Shown piece by piece: positions 24,066-32,144 of a stretch of 32,590 nt of DNA. A model generated the notes under the pieces. That model did no database searches. It worked only from the letters and a program-made list of their open reading frames with translations, and was not told the DNA's origin. Both the position numbers and the translations under genes were made by a program. Positions within the stretch are counted from its first letter, which is position 1. Every line of letters starts with the position of its first letter. This DNA is from Sulfurovum sp. 16-42-52 (lineage in GTDB: Bacteria > Campylobacterota > Campylobacteria > Campylobacterales > Sulfurovaceae): NCBI GenBank assembly GCA_002281755.1, contig NCHB01000035.1, forward strand, positions 1 to 32,590. The letters run 5' to 3'.

Positions 24066-24862
24066 TACTTATATCAGGACCTTGTGTACTAGAAAGTAGA
24101 GATACTGTGATGCGCATCGCTGAAGCACTGATGCCTTACCATGAAGACTGCACCAAAGAGTTCTACTTTAAAGCCAGTTTTGACAAGGCTAATCGTACGA
24201 GCCTTGACAGCTTTAGGGGGCCTGGATTACAAGAAGGTCTTAAAATGCTTCAAGAAGTCAAAGAACAGTTTGGATATAAGATACTCACGGATGTGCATGA
24301 CTATACACAGCCCCAAGCTGCAGCGGAGGTAGCCGATGTATTGCAAATCCCTGCATTTTTATGCCGTCAAACCGATTTATTGCTAGCAGCTGCAAAGACT
24401 TCGGCAGTAGTTAACATCAAAAAAGGGCAGTTTTTAGCCCCTTCCGCGATGGAACATTCAGTAGAAAAAGTGCTTAAAACAAGAGGATTTGAGGGAAAAG
24501 TCAGTTATGAAAATGCCAAAAAATACAATGTTTGGCTCACCGAGCGAGGGACTACGTTTGGGTACGGAAACTTAGTGGTGGATATGCGTGGGCTTAAGAT
24601 CATGCGTGAGTTTGCACCCGTGGTGTTTGATGCGACACACTCTGTGCAGATGCCAGCAAGCGGTGGCGCAACCAGTGGTGGCGATGCTTCCTTTGTGTCG
24701 TATCTTTCTCGCGCAGCCGCGGCAGTGGGAGTGGATGGTTTCTTTTTTGAGACCCATTTTGACCCAAGCTGTGCCCTGAGCGATGGCCCAAATATGATAG
24801 AACTTACTAAGCTCAACGCACTGATAGAGCAGATAGATGCCATCAGAAGCATTGTAGAGTAG
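24062..24862 (+). CDS. kdsA: 3-deoxy-8-phosphooctulonate synthase
   Basis: Makes Kdo-8-phosphate from arabinose-5-phosphate and PEP for the LPS inner core. GPCVLES, KASFDKANRTS, FRGPG and DATHSVQ are characteristic of KdsA. From ATG 24062 it has 266 residues; AAAGGA lies upstream and the start overlaps the transporter stop. The order kdsA-ribH-nusB is the same as in Helicobacter pylori. Confidence 0.96.
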   Translation: MILISGPCVLESRDTVMRIAEALMPYHEDCTKEFYFKASFDKANRTSLDSFRGPGLQEGLKMLQEVKEQFGYKILTDVHDYTQPQAAAEVADVLQIPAFLCRQTDLLLAAAKTSAVVNIKKGQFLAPSAMEHSVEKVLKTRGFEGKVSYENAKKYNVWLTERGTTFGYGNLVVDMRGLKIMREFAPVVFDATHSVQMPASGGATSGGDASFVSYLSRAAAAVGVDGFFFETHFDPSCALSDGPNMIELTKLNALIEQIDAIRSIVE

Positions 24863-24902
24863 TGCAAAAACTGAGCCAAAGGTGAAGTTTCAGTGAGAGG
24901 AA

Positions 24903-24929
24903 TTGTAAAGAAGCTTTGCTTCTGTACAA
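24903..24929 (+). other. hairpin in the kdsA-ribH gap
   Basis: TTGTA-a-AGAAGC-ttt-GCTTCT-g-TACAA, an eleven-base-pair stem with one mismatch and a three-base loop. It is not followed by a T-run, so it is not an intrinsic terminator. It may be an RNA processing or stability element in the operon transcript. The gap is too short for an FMN riboswitch. Confidence 0.6.
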
Positions 24930-24955
24930 GGAGAAATTTAATATAAAGGATGTAT

Positions 24956-25423
24956 ATGAAAACAGTAGAAGGCAATCTACAAGTAGATAAGAGTAAAAAA
25001 GTAGCCATTATCAATGGCAGATTTAACCATTTTATCACAGACAGATTGGTAGAGGGTGCGGTGGATGCCTACGCAAGACACGGTGGAAACCCGGATGATT
25101 TGGATCTCATACTCGTACCGGGGGCATTTGAGATACCTCTAGCACTTGATAAGGCTTTTGCTTCAGGAAAATATGACGCAATTTGTTGTTTGGGAGCGGT
25201 CATCAGGGGTGCGACACCGCATTTTGACTATATCTCAGCTGAAGCGACCAAAGGTGTAGCTTCAGTGACACTGAAGTACGGTAAACCGGCAACTTTTGGT
25301 GTACTCACGGTCGATAGCATCGAACAAGCCATCGAAAGAGCAGGTACGAAAGCAGGTAACAAAGGTGCTGAAGCGATGGTCGGACTCATCGAAGTGATTA
25401 ACTTATACGGGCAATTGCAATAA
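24956..25423 (+). CDS. ribH: 6,7-dimethyl-8-ribityllumazine synthase
   Basis: Penultimate step of riboflavin synthesis. The [21 protein letters not shown] and [14 protein letters not shown] blocks are diagnostic. ATG 24956 (155 residues) is spaced better from AAAGGA than the ATG two codons upstream. The stop shares a base with the nusB start (TAATG). Confidence 0.96.
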   Translation: MKTVEGNLQVDKSKKVAIINGRFNHFITDRLVEGAVDAYARHGGNPDDLDLILVPGAFEIPLALDKAFASGKYDAICCLGAVIRGATPHFDYISAEATKGVASVTLKYGKPATFGVLTVDSIEQAIERAGTKAGNKGAEAMVGLIEVINLYGQLQ

Positions 25424-25821
25424 TGGCGACACGACATCAAGCACGCACCGCTGTAGTAGGGTTGTTGTACGCCTATGACTTGGGCAATCAAAATATCGCC
25501 AAATTTCAAGATGAGATTTTGGAAGAGGGTAAGATTCGCAATAAACAAAAAGAATTTTCCGAGTCCTTGTTTGAAGGATGTATCGAAAACCTTGAGCTCA
25601 TAGATGTTGAGATCAAAAAACATATGAAAGAGTGGGATTATGAAGGCATCGGAAAAGTAGAAAAAGCCATCATGAGACTGGGTGCATATGAGATACTGGT
25701 TGTAAAAACGGACAGAGCGATTATTATCAATGAAGCCGTGGAGCTTGCTAAAGCATTGGCGGATGAAAAGTCGCCACAGTTCATTAACGGTGTCTTGGAC
25801 GCCATAGGAAAAGAGCACTAA
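25423..25821 (+). CDS. nusB: transcription antitermination factor NusB
   Basis: All-helical RNA-binding protein that works with NusE (S10) in rRNA antitermination. The N-terminal RHQARTAVVGLLYAYDL and C-terminal INEAVELAKALADEKSPQF block (NGVLD following) are typical. 132 residues, normal length. Translationally coupled to ribH by a TAATG overlap. Confidence 0.95.
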   Translation: MATRHQARTAVVGLLYAYDLGNQNIAKFQDEILEEGKIRNKQKEFSESLFEGCIENLELIDVEIKKHMKEWDYEGIGKVEKAIMRLGAYEILVVKTDRAIIINEAVELAKALADEKSPQFINGVLDAIGKEH

Positions 25822-25843
25822 AAAGCATGAAAAAGGAGAGAGT

Positions 25844-26905
25844 GTGACAGCAATGATGTCAAAACGGATGAGTATCGATGAAGCAGTCGCACTCATTCAA
25901 ACAGCCGACCTTAAAACACTGGGGCAAATGGCGCTTGCGCGCAAAAAAGAGTTGCATCCAGATGGAGTAACAACTTTTGTGGTGGACAGAAACATTAACT
26001 ACACCAATATCTGTTGGGTGGATTGTAAGTTTTGTGCCTTTTACACCCATGAGAAAAAAGAAGATGCCTACATCTTGAGCTTTGAAGAGATAGATCAAAA
26101 GATAGACGAATTGCTAGCTATTGGTGGCACGCAGATACTTTTCCAAGGGGGTGTACACCCCAAACTTGAGATAGAGTGGTATGAAGATCTGGTGGAACAT
26201 ATCTCAACTAAATACCCGCAAGTCACCATCCATGGTTTCTCTTCCATAGAGATAGACTATATCGCTGCGCGTTCCAAGATAAGCATTGCTGAAGTTCTAG
26301 CTAGACTCAAAGCCAAAGGACTCAGTTCCATCCCGGGTGCAGGTGCAGAGATACTTTCAGACAGAGTCAGAGACATCATCGCACCCAAAAAACACGACAA
26401 AGACACATGGCTGGATGTACACCGTCAGGCACATAAACTGGGTATCAAGTCCACTGCTACGATGATGTACGGTACGGTGGAGACGATTCGAGAGATCGTC
26501 GAGCATTGGGACTATATTCGCCAGCTTCAAGATGAAACGGGTGGCTTTAGAGCGTTTATCATGTGGTCATACCAGAGTGACCACACGCAGCTTAAAAGAG
26601 AACTGCCGACCATCTCTAAAACAACTCCTAACCAATACTTGCGCTACCTTGCCGTAGCAAGGCTTTTTTTGGACAATGTGCCCAACATTCAGAGTTCATG
26701 GGTCACACAAGGTTCTTACATCGGTCAGATGGCACTGCTCTTTGGTGCGAATGATTTGGGTTCTACCATGATGGAGGAAAATGTGGTCTCTGCTGCTGGC
26801 GCTAAAAATGAGATGAATCAAGATGAGATGATACGGCTCATTAAAGATATCGGTGAGCAACCTGCTAAGCGTAATACGGCTTATGAGATTTTGGAGAGGT
26901 TTTAG
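25844..26905 (+). CDS. mqnC: dehypoxanthine futalosine cyclase
   Basis: Radical-SAM enzyme of the futalosine route to menaquinone, closing the ring of dehypoxanthine futalosine. The cluster cysteines are C57, C61 and C64 in CWVDCKFCAF. The FQGGVHP, GAGAEIL and MMYGTVET blocks match MqnC more than its relative MqnE. Length 353 residues. The start is GTG 25844 with AAGGAG five bases upstream; ATG 25853 is an alternative. It is 22 bp after nusB and likely in the same operon. The futalosine route is standard in Campylobacterota. Confidence 0.93.
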   Translation: MTAMMSKRMSIDEAVALIQTADLKTLGQMALARKKELHPDGVTTFVVDRNINYTNICWVDCKFCAFYTHEKKEDAYILSFEEIDQKIDELLAIGGTQILFQGGVHPKLEIEWYEDLVEHISTKYPQVTIHGFSSIEIDYIAARSKISIAEVLARLKAKGLSSIPGAGAEILSDRVRDIIAPKKHDKDTWLDVHRQAHKLGIKSTATMMYGTVETIREIVEHWDYIRQLQDETGGFRAFIMWSYQSDHTQLKRELPTISKTTPNQYLRYLAVARLFLDNVPNIQSSWVTQGSYIGQMALLFGANDLGSTMMEENVVSAAGAKNEMNQDEMIRLIKDIGEQPAKRNTAYEILERF

Positions 26906-26979
26906 GGTTTTATCTATTTTGCAGAGTGCCTTTTGTGAGGTTTGTGGCGTTGTTTTTCTCTTCATTTTTTTAGAAAAAA

Positions 26980-27057
26980 CGAAGCGAAAAAGCGTCGTTC
27001 CTTTCAAAACGCTTCGCTTTCAAGGGTGTTCGGAACGACACAGGCACACTTTGTGTG
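26980..27057 (+). repeat. dense inverted-repeat element between mqnC and the M16-like gene
   Basis: The 168-bp gap holds three stems. Arms CGAAGCG (26980-26986) and CGCTTCG (27010-27016) pair. GTCGTTCC (26994-27001) and GGAACGAC (27032-27039) pair. A perfect CACAC-TTT-GTGTG hairpin sits at 27045-27057. The first two stems interleave, so they are either alternatives or a pseudoknot. The layout resembles an intergenic REP-type element, but copies elsewhere cannot be checked here. No CDS is visible in the gap. Confidence 0.55.
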
Positions 27058-27073
27058 ATTTATGAGGATATTC

Positions 27074-28375
27074 ATGAAAAAATTATTTTTACTATTGTGT
27101 ATAGTACAAGGAGCATTGATGGCAGCATCACTAGAAGAGATAGAGTTAAACCAGAGTACGATACCGATTGTGTTTGAGGAGGGGGATTATATTCCTATCG
27201 TTTCCATCCAGTTGGTTTTTAAAAATGCGGGGCATTTGAGTAGCACTAAAGACGGTTTGGCAGATATGGCGGCAAAACTGCTCAATGAAGGAACGGCAAA
27301 AGAGGGAAGTGTGGGCTTTGCAACAAAGCTGGATGCGCATGCTGTGGATATCGGTGCGCATGTCGGGCGTGAAACCTTTGCCATCGAAGTCTCTGCACTC
27401 AAAAGCGAATTTGCCTACGCGGTCGATCGCCTAGAAGAGCTCCTTAAAGATCCAAACTATACCGCCGAAGCACTGGGGCAGATCAAGCACCAGAAGATAG
27501 GCTGGCTGATGCAAAAAAAGAGTGACTTTGACTACATTGCAGCGAGTAGCTTGCGTAAGACACTCTTTAAAGACTCTGCTTTGGCAAAGCCTTATGATGG
27601 TACGGCAGAAAGCATCGAAAGCATGAGCCTTGAAGAGATAAAAACCTTCATACAAACCCACTTAGGCTATAACAATGCCATTGGTGTTGTGGGTGGCGAC
27701 ATCTCTGCTGCGGAGGCAAAAGTCTATGTAAAAAGACTGCTTTCACTTTTTCCTAAAGTGAAATACCAAGAAGTAGAAAATATACAGGCTTCCGCAAAAA
27801 AAGAAGTGGTGCTGACAGGGGAAGATACACAGCAAGCCTATATCTATTTTGGTGCACCCTTTGACTATTCGTATGATGCCAAAGATCAGCATAAAGCGAA
27901 GATTGCCGAGTATTTACTTGGTGGTGCAGGTTTTGGCTCTCGTCTGATGGAAGAGATACGCGTCAAACGAGGGCTTACTTATGGGGTTTACTCATCGTTG
28001 GTGCGTAGCAAAAGTGCATCGTATCTGAGCGGGTATATGCAAACCAAACTCAGCACACAGGATGAAGCAAAAGCACTGATACAAGAAGTGGTTGATACTT
28101 TTGTCAAAGAGGGTATTACACAAAAAGAGCTCGATGATACGAAGAAGTTTCTTCTTGGCTCAGAGCCTTTACGCACGGAAACCCTCTCCCAAAGACTCCA
28201 TCGTACTTACAATGACTTTTATCTCGGTAGACCGCTTGATTTTGCCAAAGAAGAGTTAAAAAATATCGAAACGGTGACACTTGAAGAGGTGAATACCTTC
28301 ATCAAATCCCATACTGAGTTATCTGATCTTAGTTTTAGTATCGTGACCAAAAAAGAAGCATCTGCTACAAAATAA
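27074..28375 (+). CDS. M16-family peptidase-like protein lacking the zinc motif
   Basis: Exported, probably periplasmic protein of 433 residues from ATG 27074 (GAGGAT upstream), with signal peptide KKLFLLLCIVQGALMAAS. The M16 N-domain follows (about 25-180) and the M16_C domain (about 190-370), with the VKRGLTYGVYSS block that binds substrate in active pairs. Where active members have HxxEH, this one reads DGLADMAAKLLNEGT, so the zinc ligands are missing. It may be the non-catalytic half of an M16B heterodimer, whose partner would be encoded elsewhere. It lies between mqnC and recG on the same strand. Confidence 0.88.
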   Translation: MKKLFLLLCIVQGALMAASLEEIELNQSTIPIVFEEGDYIPIVSIQLVFKNAGHLSSTKDGLADMAAKLLNEGTAKEGSVGFATKLDAHAVDIGAHVGRETFAIEVSALKSEFAYAVDRLEELLKDPNYTAEALGQIKHQKIGWLMQKKSDFDYIAASSLRKTLFKDSALAKPYDGTAESIESMSLEEIKTFIQTHLGYNNAIGVVGGDISAAEAKVYVKRLLSLFPKVKYQEVENIQASAKKEVVLTGEDTQQAYIYFGAPFDYSYDAKDQHKAKIAEYLLGGAGFGSRLMEEIRVKRGLTYGVYSSLVRSKSASYLSGYMQTKLSTQDEAKALIQEVVDTFVKEGITQKELDDTKKFLLGSEPLRTETLSQRLHRTYNDFYLGRPLDFAKEELKNIETVTLEEVNTFIKSHTELSDLSFSIVTKKEASATK

Positions 28376-28396
28376 TATGTCTATATGACATATTAT
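28372..28396 (+). other. 10-bp inverted repeat over the M16-like stop codon
   Basis: ATAATATGTC-(5)-GACATATTAT, perfect ten-base arms that include the stop codon of the M16-like gene. A T7 run begins seven bases after the stem (28404-28410), so it may be a poor terminator. Alternatively it is an operator for recG. Confidence 0.6.
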
Positions 28397-28445
28397 CGCA
28401 GCATTTTTTTAAACTTTTGTACACTTATGAAAATAAGAGGCTATC

Positions 28446-30296
28446 ATGGAAGAGGCAAGTATGGAGGAAGCAAAGCAACTTTTTAAAAAACTGAAGATCC
28501 ACACATTGCTCGACTTAGCCCTGCTTACGCCAACTTCCTATAACGACACGACACTCACTCCCACACCCCAGCTTGGCAAGGTCAATACACTTGAAGCAAA
28601 AGTCATCGAATCAAGTATTTATGCGGGAAAACTCAGAGTGACATTTTTGCTTACAAGTTCAGGCAGACGGGTCTCTTCTACTTTTTTTCGTGCCACGCCT
28701 TACCATCATAAGCTTTTTGAAGTAGGCAGCGCTCATGTCATACAAGGCAGGCTTGAAGAATATAAGGGCTTTTTGCAGATGTCACAGCCCAAGTCGATTA
28801 AACAAGTAGGCAAGATAACCCCCAAGTACCAAACTGTACTTAAAGAAAGCGAGATAACATCACTCATAGCGTGTTATGTCAATGAACAAAATCTTTTTAA
28901 TGCGGGACTTGACAGCAAAGAAGTCGCCACAATCCTGAGTATGCATTTTCCTAAAAACTTGCAAGAGGTGTATGCAGGCGGTTCATTTAAGCTTGATTTT
29001 ATACCTGTACTGAAGTTTATTGAGGCTTACAATCACCTTAAAAAGCTTCGGGGTAAAAGAGCAGATTTTCCTGCCAGAAGAGCATTAAGTGGGAGCATAA
29101 AGCCTTTTGTGGAACACTTGCCATTTACACTTACAAACGAACAGCAAACAGTCATCGCACAGATACAAAAAGACCTCGCAAGAACAGACAAAGCAGCCAA
29201 ACGCATGGTTGTGGGTGATGTCGGTTCAGGTAAAACGATGGTGATATTGGCTGCTGCGATGATGGCACTACCCCATAAAAGCATCTTGATGGCACCGACC
29301 TCTTTGCTTGCACTCCAACTCTACGAAGAAGCGTGTAAATACCTTCCAAACGAGGTCAACATCGCACTGGTGATGCAGGGTAATCATCAGGGTGATTATA
29401 GGAGTGCAGATTTTATCATCGGTACACATGCTTTGCTTTACAAGGAAGATTTACCTGAGGTCTCTTTGGTGATGATAGACGAGCAACACCGTTTTGGCAC
29501 GAAGCAAAGACAGAGCCTTGAAGTCTTAGCAGGTGAAGCGGATGCAACACAAACTACAAAAAAACCGCATTTTATCCAGTTTTCTGCGACTCCCATACCA
29601 AGAACTCAGGCGATGATGGAGTCTGAACTGCTGGATGTCTCTCTCATCACTACTACCCCATTTGATCGTGAAGTGCTAACTCAGACCATAGGAAAGCAAG
29701 ATTTCTCTTCACTACTGGCACACATCAAAGAAGAGATAGCACAAGAACATCAGGTTTTACTAGTCTATCCTTTAGTAGAAGAGAGCAGCGAAGTACCGTA
29801 TCAGTCACTTGAAGAGAGCAGGGGTTTTTGGGAAGAGAAGTTTGATGGCGTGTATGTCACCCACGGGAAAGACAAACAAAAAGAGGAGGTGTTGCTTGAG
29901 TTTAGGGAAAAAGGGAACATCCTTTTAGCCACCACCGTGGTGGAAGTAGGCATCTCTTTGCCTAGACTCACGCTGGTGGTCATCGTAGGTGCAGAACGCT
30001 TAGGCCTTGCCACTTTACATCAGCTTAGAGGTAGAGTAGGGCGCAATGGTCTAAAAAGCTGGTGTTATCTCTACTCAAATACACAAAATAACTTTAGACT
30101 AGAGCAATTTTGCCAAACAACCAATGGTTTTGACATCGCAAAACTCGATTTAAAGTTTCGCAACAGCGGTGACATACTAGATGGCACCATCCAAAGTGGT
30201 CAAAAGTTTAAGTGGCTCGATATGGCTGAGGATGAAGAGATAATCATGAGAGCTAAAAATAGATTGAATGCGATAAAATTAGGAATTAGGAATTAG
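28446..30296 (+). CDS. recG: ATP-dependent DNA helicase RecG
   Basis: Branch-migration helicase for stalled forks and Holliday junctions. After an OB-fold wedge region (about 40-125) come Walker A GDVGSGKT (257-264), DEQH (345-348), the SATPIPRT block and LRGRVGR. At 616 residues it is shorter than the 693 of E. coli, mainly at the N-terminus, as in related Campylobacterota. ATG 28446 has AAGAGG upstream. The last six codons (LGIRN and stop) lie inside a 7-bp tandem repeat. Confidence 0.95.
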   Translation: MEEASMEEAKQLFKKLKIHTLLDLALLTPTSYNDTTLTPTPQLGKVNTLEAKVIESSIYAGKLRVTFLLTSSGRRVSSTFFRATPYHHKLFEVGSAHVIQGRLEEYKGFLQMSQPKSIKQVGKITPKYQTVLKESEITSLIACYVNEQNLFNAGLDSKEVATILSMHFPKNLQEVYAGGSFKLDFIPVLKFIEAYNHLKKLRGKRADFPARRALSGSIKPFVEHLPFTLTNEQQTVIAQIQKDLARTDKAAKRMVVGDVGSGKTMVILAAAMMALPHKSILMAPTSLLALQLYEEACKYLPNEVNIALVMQGNHQGDYRSADFIIGTHALLYKEDLPEVSLVMIDEQHRFGTKQRQSLEVLAGEADATQTTKKPHFIQFSATPIPRTQAMMESELLDVSLITTTPFDREVLTQTIGKQDFSSLLAHIKEEIAQEHQVLLVYPLVEESSEVPYQSLEESRGFWEEKFDGVYVTHGKDKQKEEVLLEFREKGNILLATTVVEVGISLPRLTLVVIVGAERLGLATLHQLRGRVGRNGLKSWCYLYSNTQNNFRLEQFCQTTNGFDIAKLDLKFRNSGDILDGTIQSGQKFKWLDMAEDEEIIMRAKNRLNAIKLGIRN

Positions 30297-30318
30297 GAAT
30301 TAGGAATTAGGAATTAGG
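30277..30318 (+). repeat. 7-bp tandem repeat, six perfect copies
   Basis: AATTAGG repeated six times, then a broken copy. It begins in the last codons of recG and runs past its stop. Every reading frame through the array meets TAG within 21 bp, so copy-number change cannot extend RecG by more than a few residues. The unit is not a multiple of three. Confidence 0.9.
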
Positions 30319-30354
30319 AATAGCTATGCGTGGGCAAGTAACGCCCACAGGTAA

Positions 30355-30891
30355 TCAATAAAGTCCAAACTTCCCATCAGCTCTTTTATACATAACACGC
30401 ATAATGCCTTCATGGTCGTTAAATACAATGAATTGTCTTTTATTTTCTGCTTTGAGCGCTTCTATGGCTTCATCAAAATCAAGGGGTTTATGGAGTTCAA
30501 GATCCATTGGGACGATTTCAAGTTCTTCGTTGGTGTTGTATTCGGTCACAGCTTCAGCTTCGACACCGAGGTCCCTAAAGCTCATGATTCTGTGACCTTT
30601 TATCTTGTCAGCATGGCGTCTGAGTGATTTTTTGACCCGCTCTATGGCAAGGTCTATGGCAGCATACACATCTTTATCTATTTGGGTAATGACAATGGTA
30701 TTTTTATCTTTAAGGTTGAGTATGAATTCTACGGCAAAGCCTTTTTTGCCATGTTTTTCATTTGCAGCGATGATTGTATTTGCAGAGATAATATCTAAGT
30801 GGTATTTGTCCATACTGTCTATGGCATGATCAGCATACGCCTTGATAGCGTCGGTTAGTTCAAAATGTCTTCCAGTAATACTTTTGTTCAT
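30355..30891 (-). CDS. hpf: long-form ribosome hibernation promoting factor
   Basis: Binds the 30S decoding site and pairs ribosomes into inactive 100S dimers during starvation. Residues 1-100 form the S30AE domain (SITGRHFELTDAIKAYADHA), and about 120-178 the dimerisation domain (HKPLDFDEAIEALKAENKRQ, VMYKRADGKFGLY). The length of 178 identifies the long form, distinct from the short HPF of enterobacteria. ATG 30891 has GAAGGA upstream. The leader carries a perfect 13-bp inverted repeat. Confidence 0.95.
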   Translation of the reverse strand: MNKSITGRHFELTDAIKAYADHAIDSMDKYHLDIISANTIIAANEKHGKKGFAVEFILNLKDKNTIVITQIDKDVYAAIDLAIERVKKSLRRHADKIKGHRIMSFRDLGVEAEAVTEYNTNEELEIVPMDLELHKPLDFDEAIEALKAENKRQFIVFNDHEGIMRVMYKRADGKFGLY

Positions 30892-30909
30892 TATAAATCC
30901 TTCGTTTTA

Positions 30910-30938
30910 AAGTATAGATAAAGTCTTTATCTATACTT
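30910..30938 (-). promoter_or_regulatory. perfect 13-bp inverted repeat in the hpf leader
   Basis: AAGTATAGATAAA-GTC-TTTATCTATACTT lies about 19 bp upstream of the hpf ATG and just upstream of its ribosome site. A smaller TTAAG-CTTAA palindrome (30948-30960) sits next to it. It may be a repressor operator or an RNA hairpin controlling translation. The arms contain TATA sequences that could act as a -10 box. Confidence 0.7.
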
Positions 30939-30977
30939 AATGGTAACTTAAGATGCTTAATGAAAGGTAAATAGGAA

Positions 30978-30992
30978 ACACTCAAAAAGTGT
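30978..30992 (-). terminator. weak stem-loop after the pseudopilin operon
   Basis: ACACT-(5)-AGTGT just downstream of the pseudopilin stop codon on the minus strand, followed by only two T bases. It could help end the operon before hpf, but the stem is short. Confidence 0.3.
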
Positions 30993-30996
30993 AAAA

Positions 30997-31668
30997 TTAG
31001 AGCGTATCTTGTCCGACAATATAAGCATGTCCGGTTTCTTTTATGATACCTATAGACAAGGGATCAGAACCATCTTGAAAACCAAATGTAATCGTGCAAT
31101 CAGCTTTCGTCACAGTTCGATAATCATTAGTAGCAACACCAAAAACGCCTTTATGGGGTCTTCCTAGTTGATCAAAAGCAATATGGGTTGATGCATTTGT
31201 AACATTGTTTGCAATTGTTTGGCAATTACTGAAATCAACACTATCGATGCCGTATAATTTTCCAATAAAGATATTGGGGCTTTCATCGGGGTCTATGACG
31301 GCAGTACCAGCTTCATTGTACAGATATTTACCATTTGCGGGATCAATGGCAGTTTCATTTTGGTCGACATTTGTACCATGATCCATATTTGATGCAACGG
31401 TGTAGAAGTATCGACCAGCACCATCAAGCGAAAAACGAATATGCCAAAGTGTTTTTTGCCAAACAGGGTCAAACGGGTTGGTCTTGTCATCATTGAGCGC
31501 CAAATGTTGTGTGTAGCGTATGGCAGAAAGGATGTTGTCTGCAGCTTCTTGCCTGATGTCACGTTCCATTCTAGGCAGTGCTAAAGCAGCCAGTATACCC
31601 AATACAACGATGACAAAAACAAGTTCTATCATTGTAAAAGCTTTGGAGTGTTTAGTTAAAGTTCTCAT
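30997..31668 (-). CDS. type II secretion/type IV pilin-like pseudopilin
   Basis: A 223-residue prepilin with the cleavage and methylation block KAFTMIELVFVIVVLGILAA: cleavage before Phe, Glu at +5, then the hydrophobic stem. Ala replaces the usual Gly before the cut. The globular part has two Cys (NCQT, DCTITF) that may form a disulfide. Its ATG overlaps the upstream stop in ATGA. It belongs with the next two genes to a pseudopilin cluster; whether it serves secretion or a pilus cannot be told. Confidence 0.85.
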   Translation of the reverse strand: MRTLTKHSKAFTMIELVFVIVVLGILAALALPRMERDIRQEAADNILSAIRYTQHLALNDDKTNPFDPVWQKTLWHIRFSLDGAGRYFYTVASNMDHGTNVDQNETAIDPANGKYLYNEAGTAVIDPDESPNIFIGKLYGIDSVDFSNCQTIANNVTNASTHIAFDQLGRPHKGVFGVATNDYRTVTKADCTITFGFQDGSDPLSIGIIKETGHAYIVGQDTL

Positions 31669-32144
31669 ATTTTTTGCAAGCTCCTTCTGTGATAGGTGAT
31701 CTCAGGAGCAGAGTTACCCGCTGGATGATTCAAATCTTTATGCCTGACAAAGACATCTACGATGATGCTAAGAGGAGATTCCGGATTGGTTACAGTTGTG
31801 CTGAGTCTTTTGTCACAGTTGCTGCTACTTCCTACACCCAAGTTGATATCATTTCCAATATAGGAGATATTGACATCAACAGTATAAAGATAATTACCGT
31901 CTGGAAGAAGTCCATAGTTTCCACTGATATCATTGAGACAGTTAGAGCTGTTGTGTTCATTGGCGGTGACAGCCATGATGGCGTACTCTGTATAGCTTTT
32001 TGCCAACAGCATCGACTGCTCACGCTGGAACTGTGTAGTGGTCTCTTGTACCATTTTGCCCGAAAGACTCAAGATAAATGCAGCTACAGCAGCCATCAGT
32101 ACGATGATGAAGATGGCAGTGATCATTGAAAATGCTTTTCTCAT
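31665..32144 (-). CDS. prepilin-like protein without Glu+5 (minor pseudopilin)
   Basis: A 159-residue protein starting MRKAFSMITAIFIIVLMAAV, a prepilin-like stem. The position after Phe-Ser-Met-Ile that is normally Glu5 is Thr, as seen in tip-type minor pseudopilins such as GspK. Cys pairs appear in SSNCLND and SSNCDKR. It is coupled to both neighbours by overlapping stop and start codons. The protein is shorter than GspK, so this is a functional analogy and not an assignment. Confidence 0.75.
   Translation of the reverse strand: MRKAFSMITAIFIIVLMAAVAAFILSLSGKMVQETTTQFQREQSMLLAKSYTEYAIMAVTANEHNSSNCLNDISGNYGLLPDGNYLYTVDVNISYIGNDINLGVGSSSNCDKRLSTTVTNPESPLSIIVDVFVRHKDLNHPAGNSAPEITYHRRSLQKI

Noticed and set aside
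24863-24955. FMN riboswitch ahead of ribH
   Set aside because: The gap is under 100 bases and shows a single hairpin, not the multi-stem junction with conserved bases.
24505-25038. 177-codon open frame on the minus strand over kdsA and ribH
   Set aside because: It is antisense to two clear enzymes, has no ribosome site and no family resemblance; it is a shadow of their codon pattern.
25228-25896. 222-codon open frame on the minus strand over ribH, nusB and the mqnC start
   Set aside because: It covers three well-identified genes on the other strand and shows no recognisable domain.
30277-30318. CRISPR-like array at the recG end
   Set aside because: The units are 7 bp and directly adjacent without spacers, so it is a simple tandem repeat.
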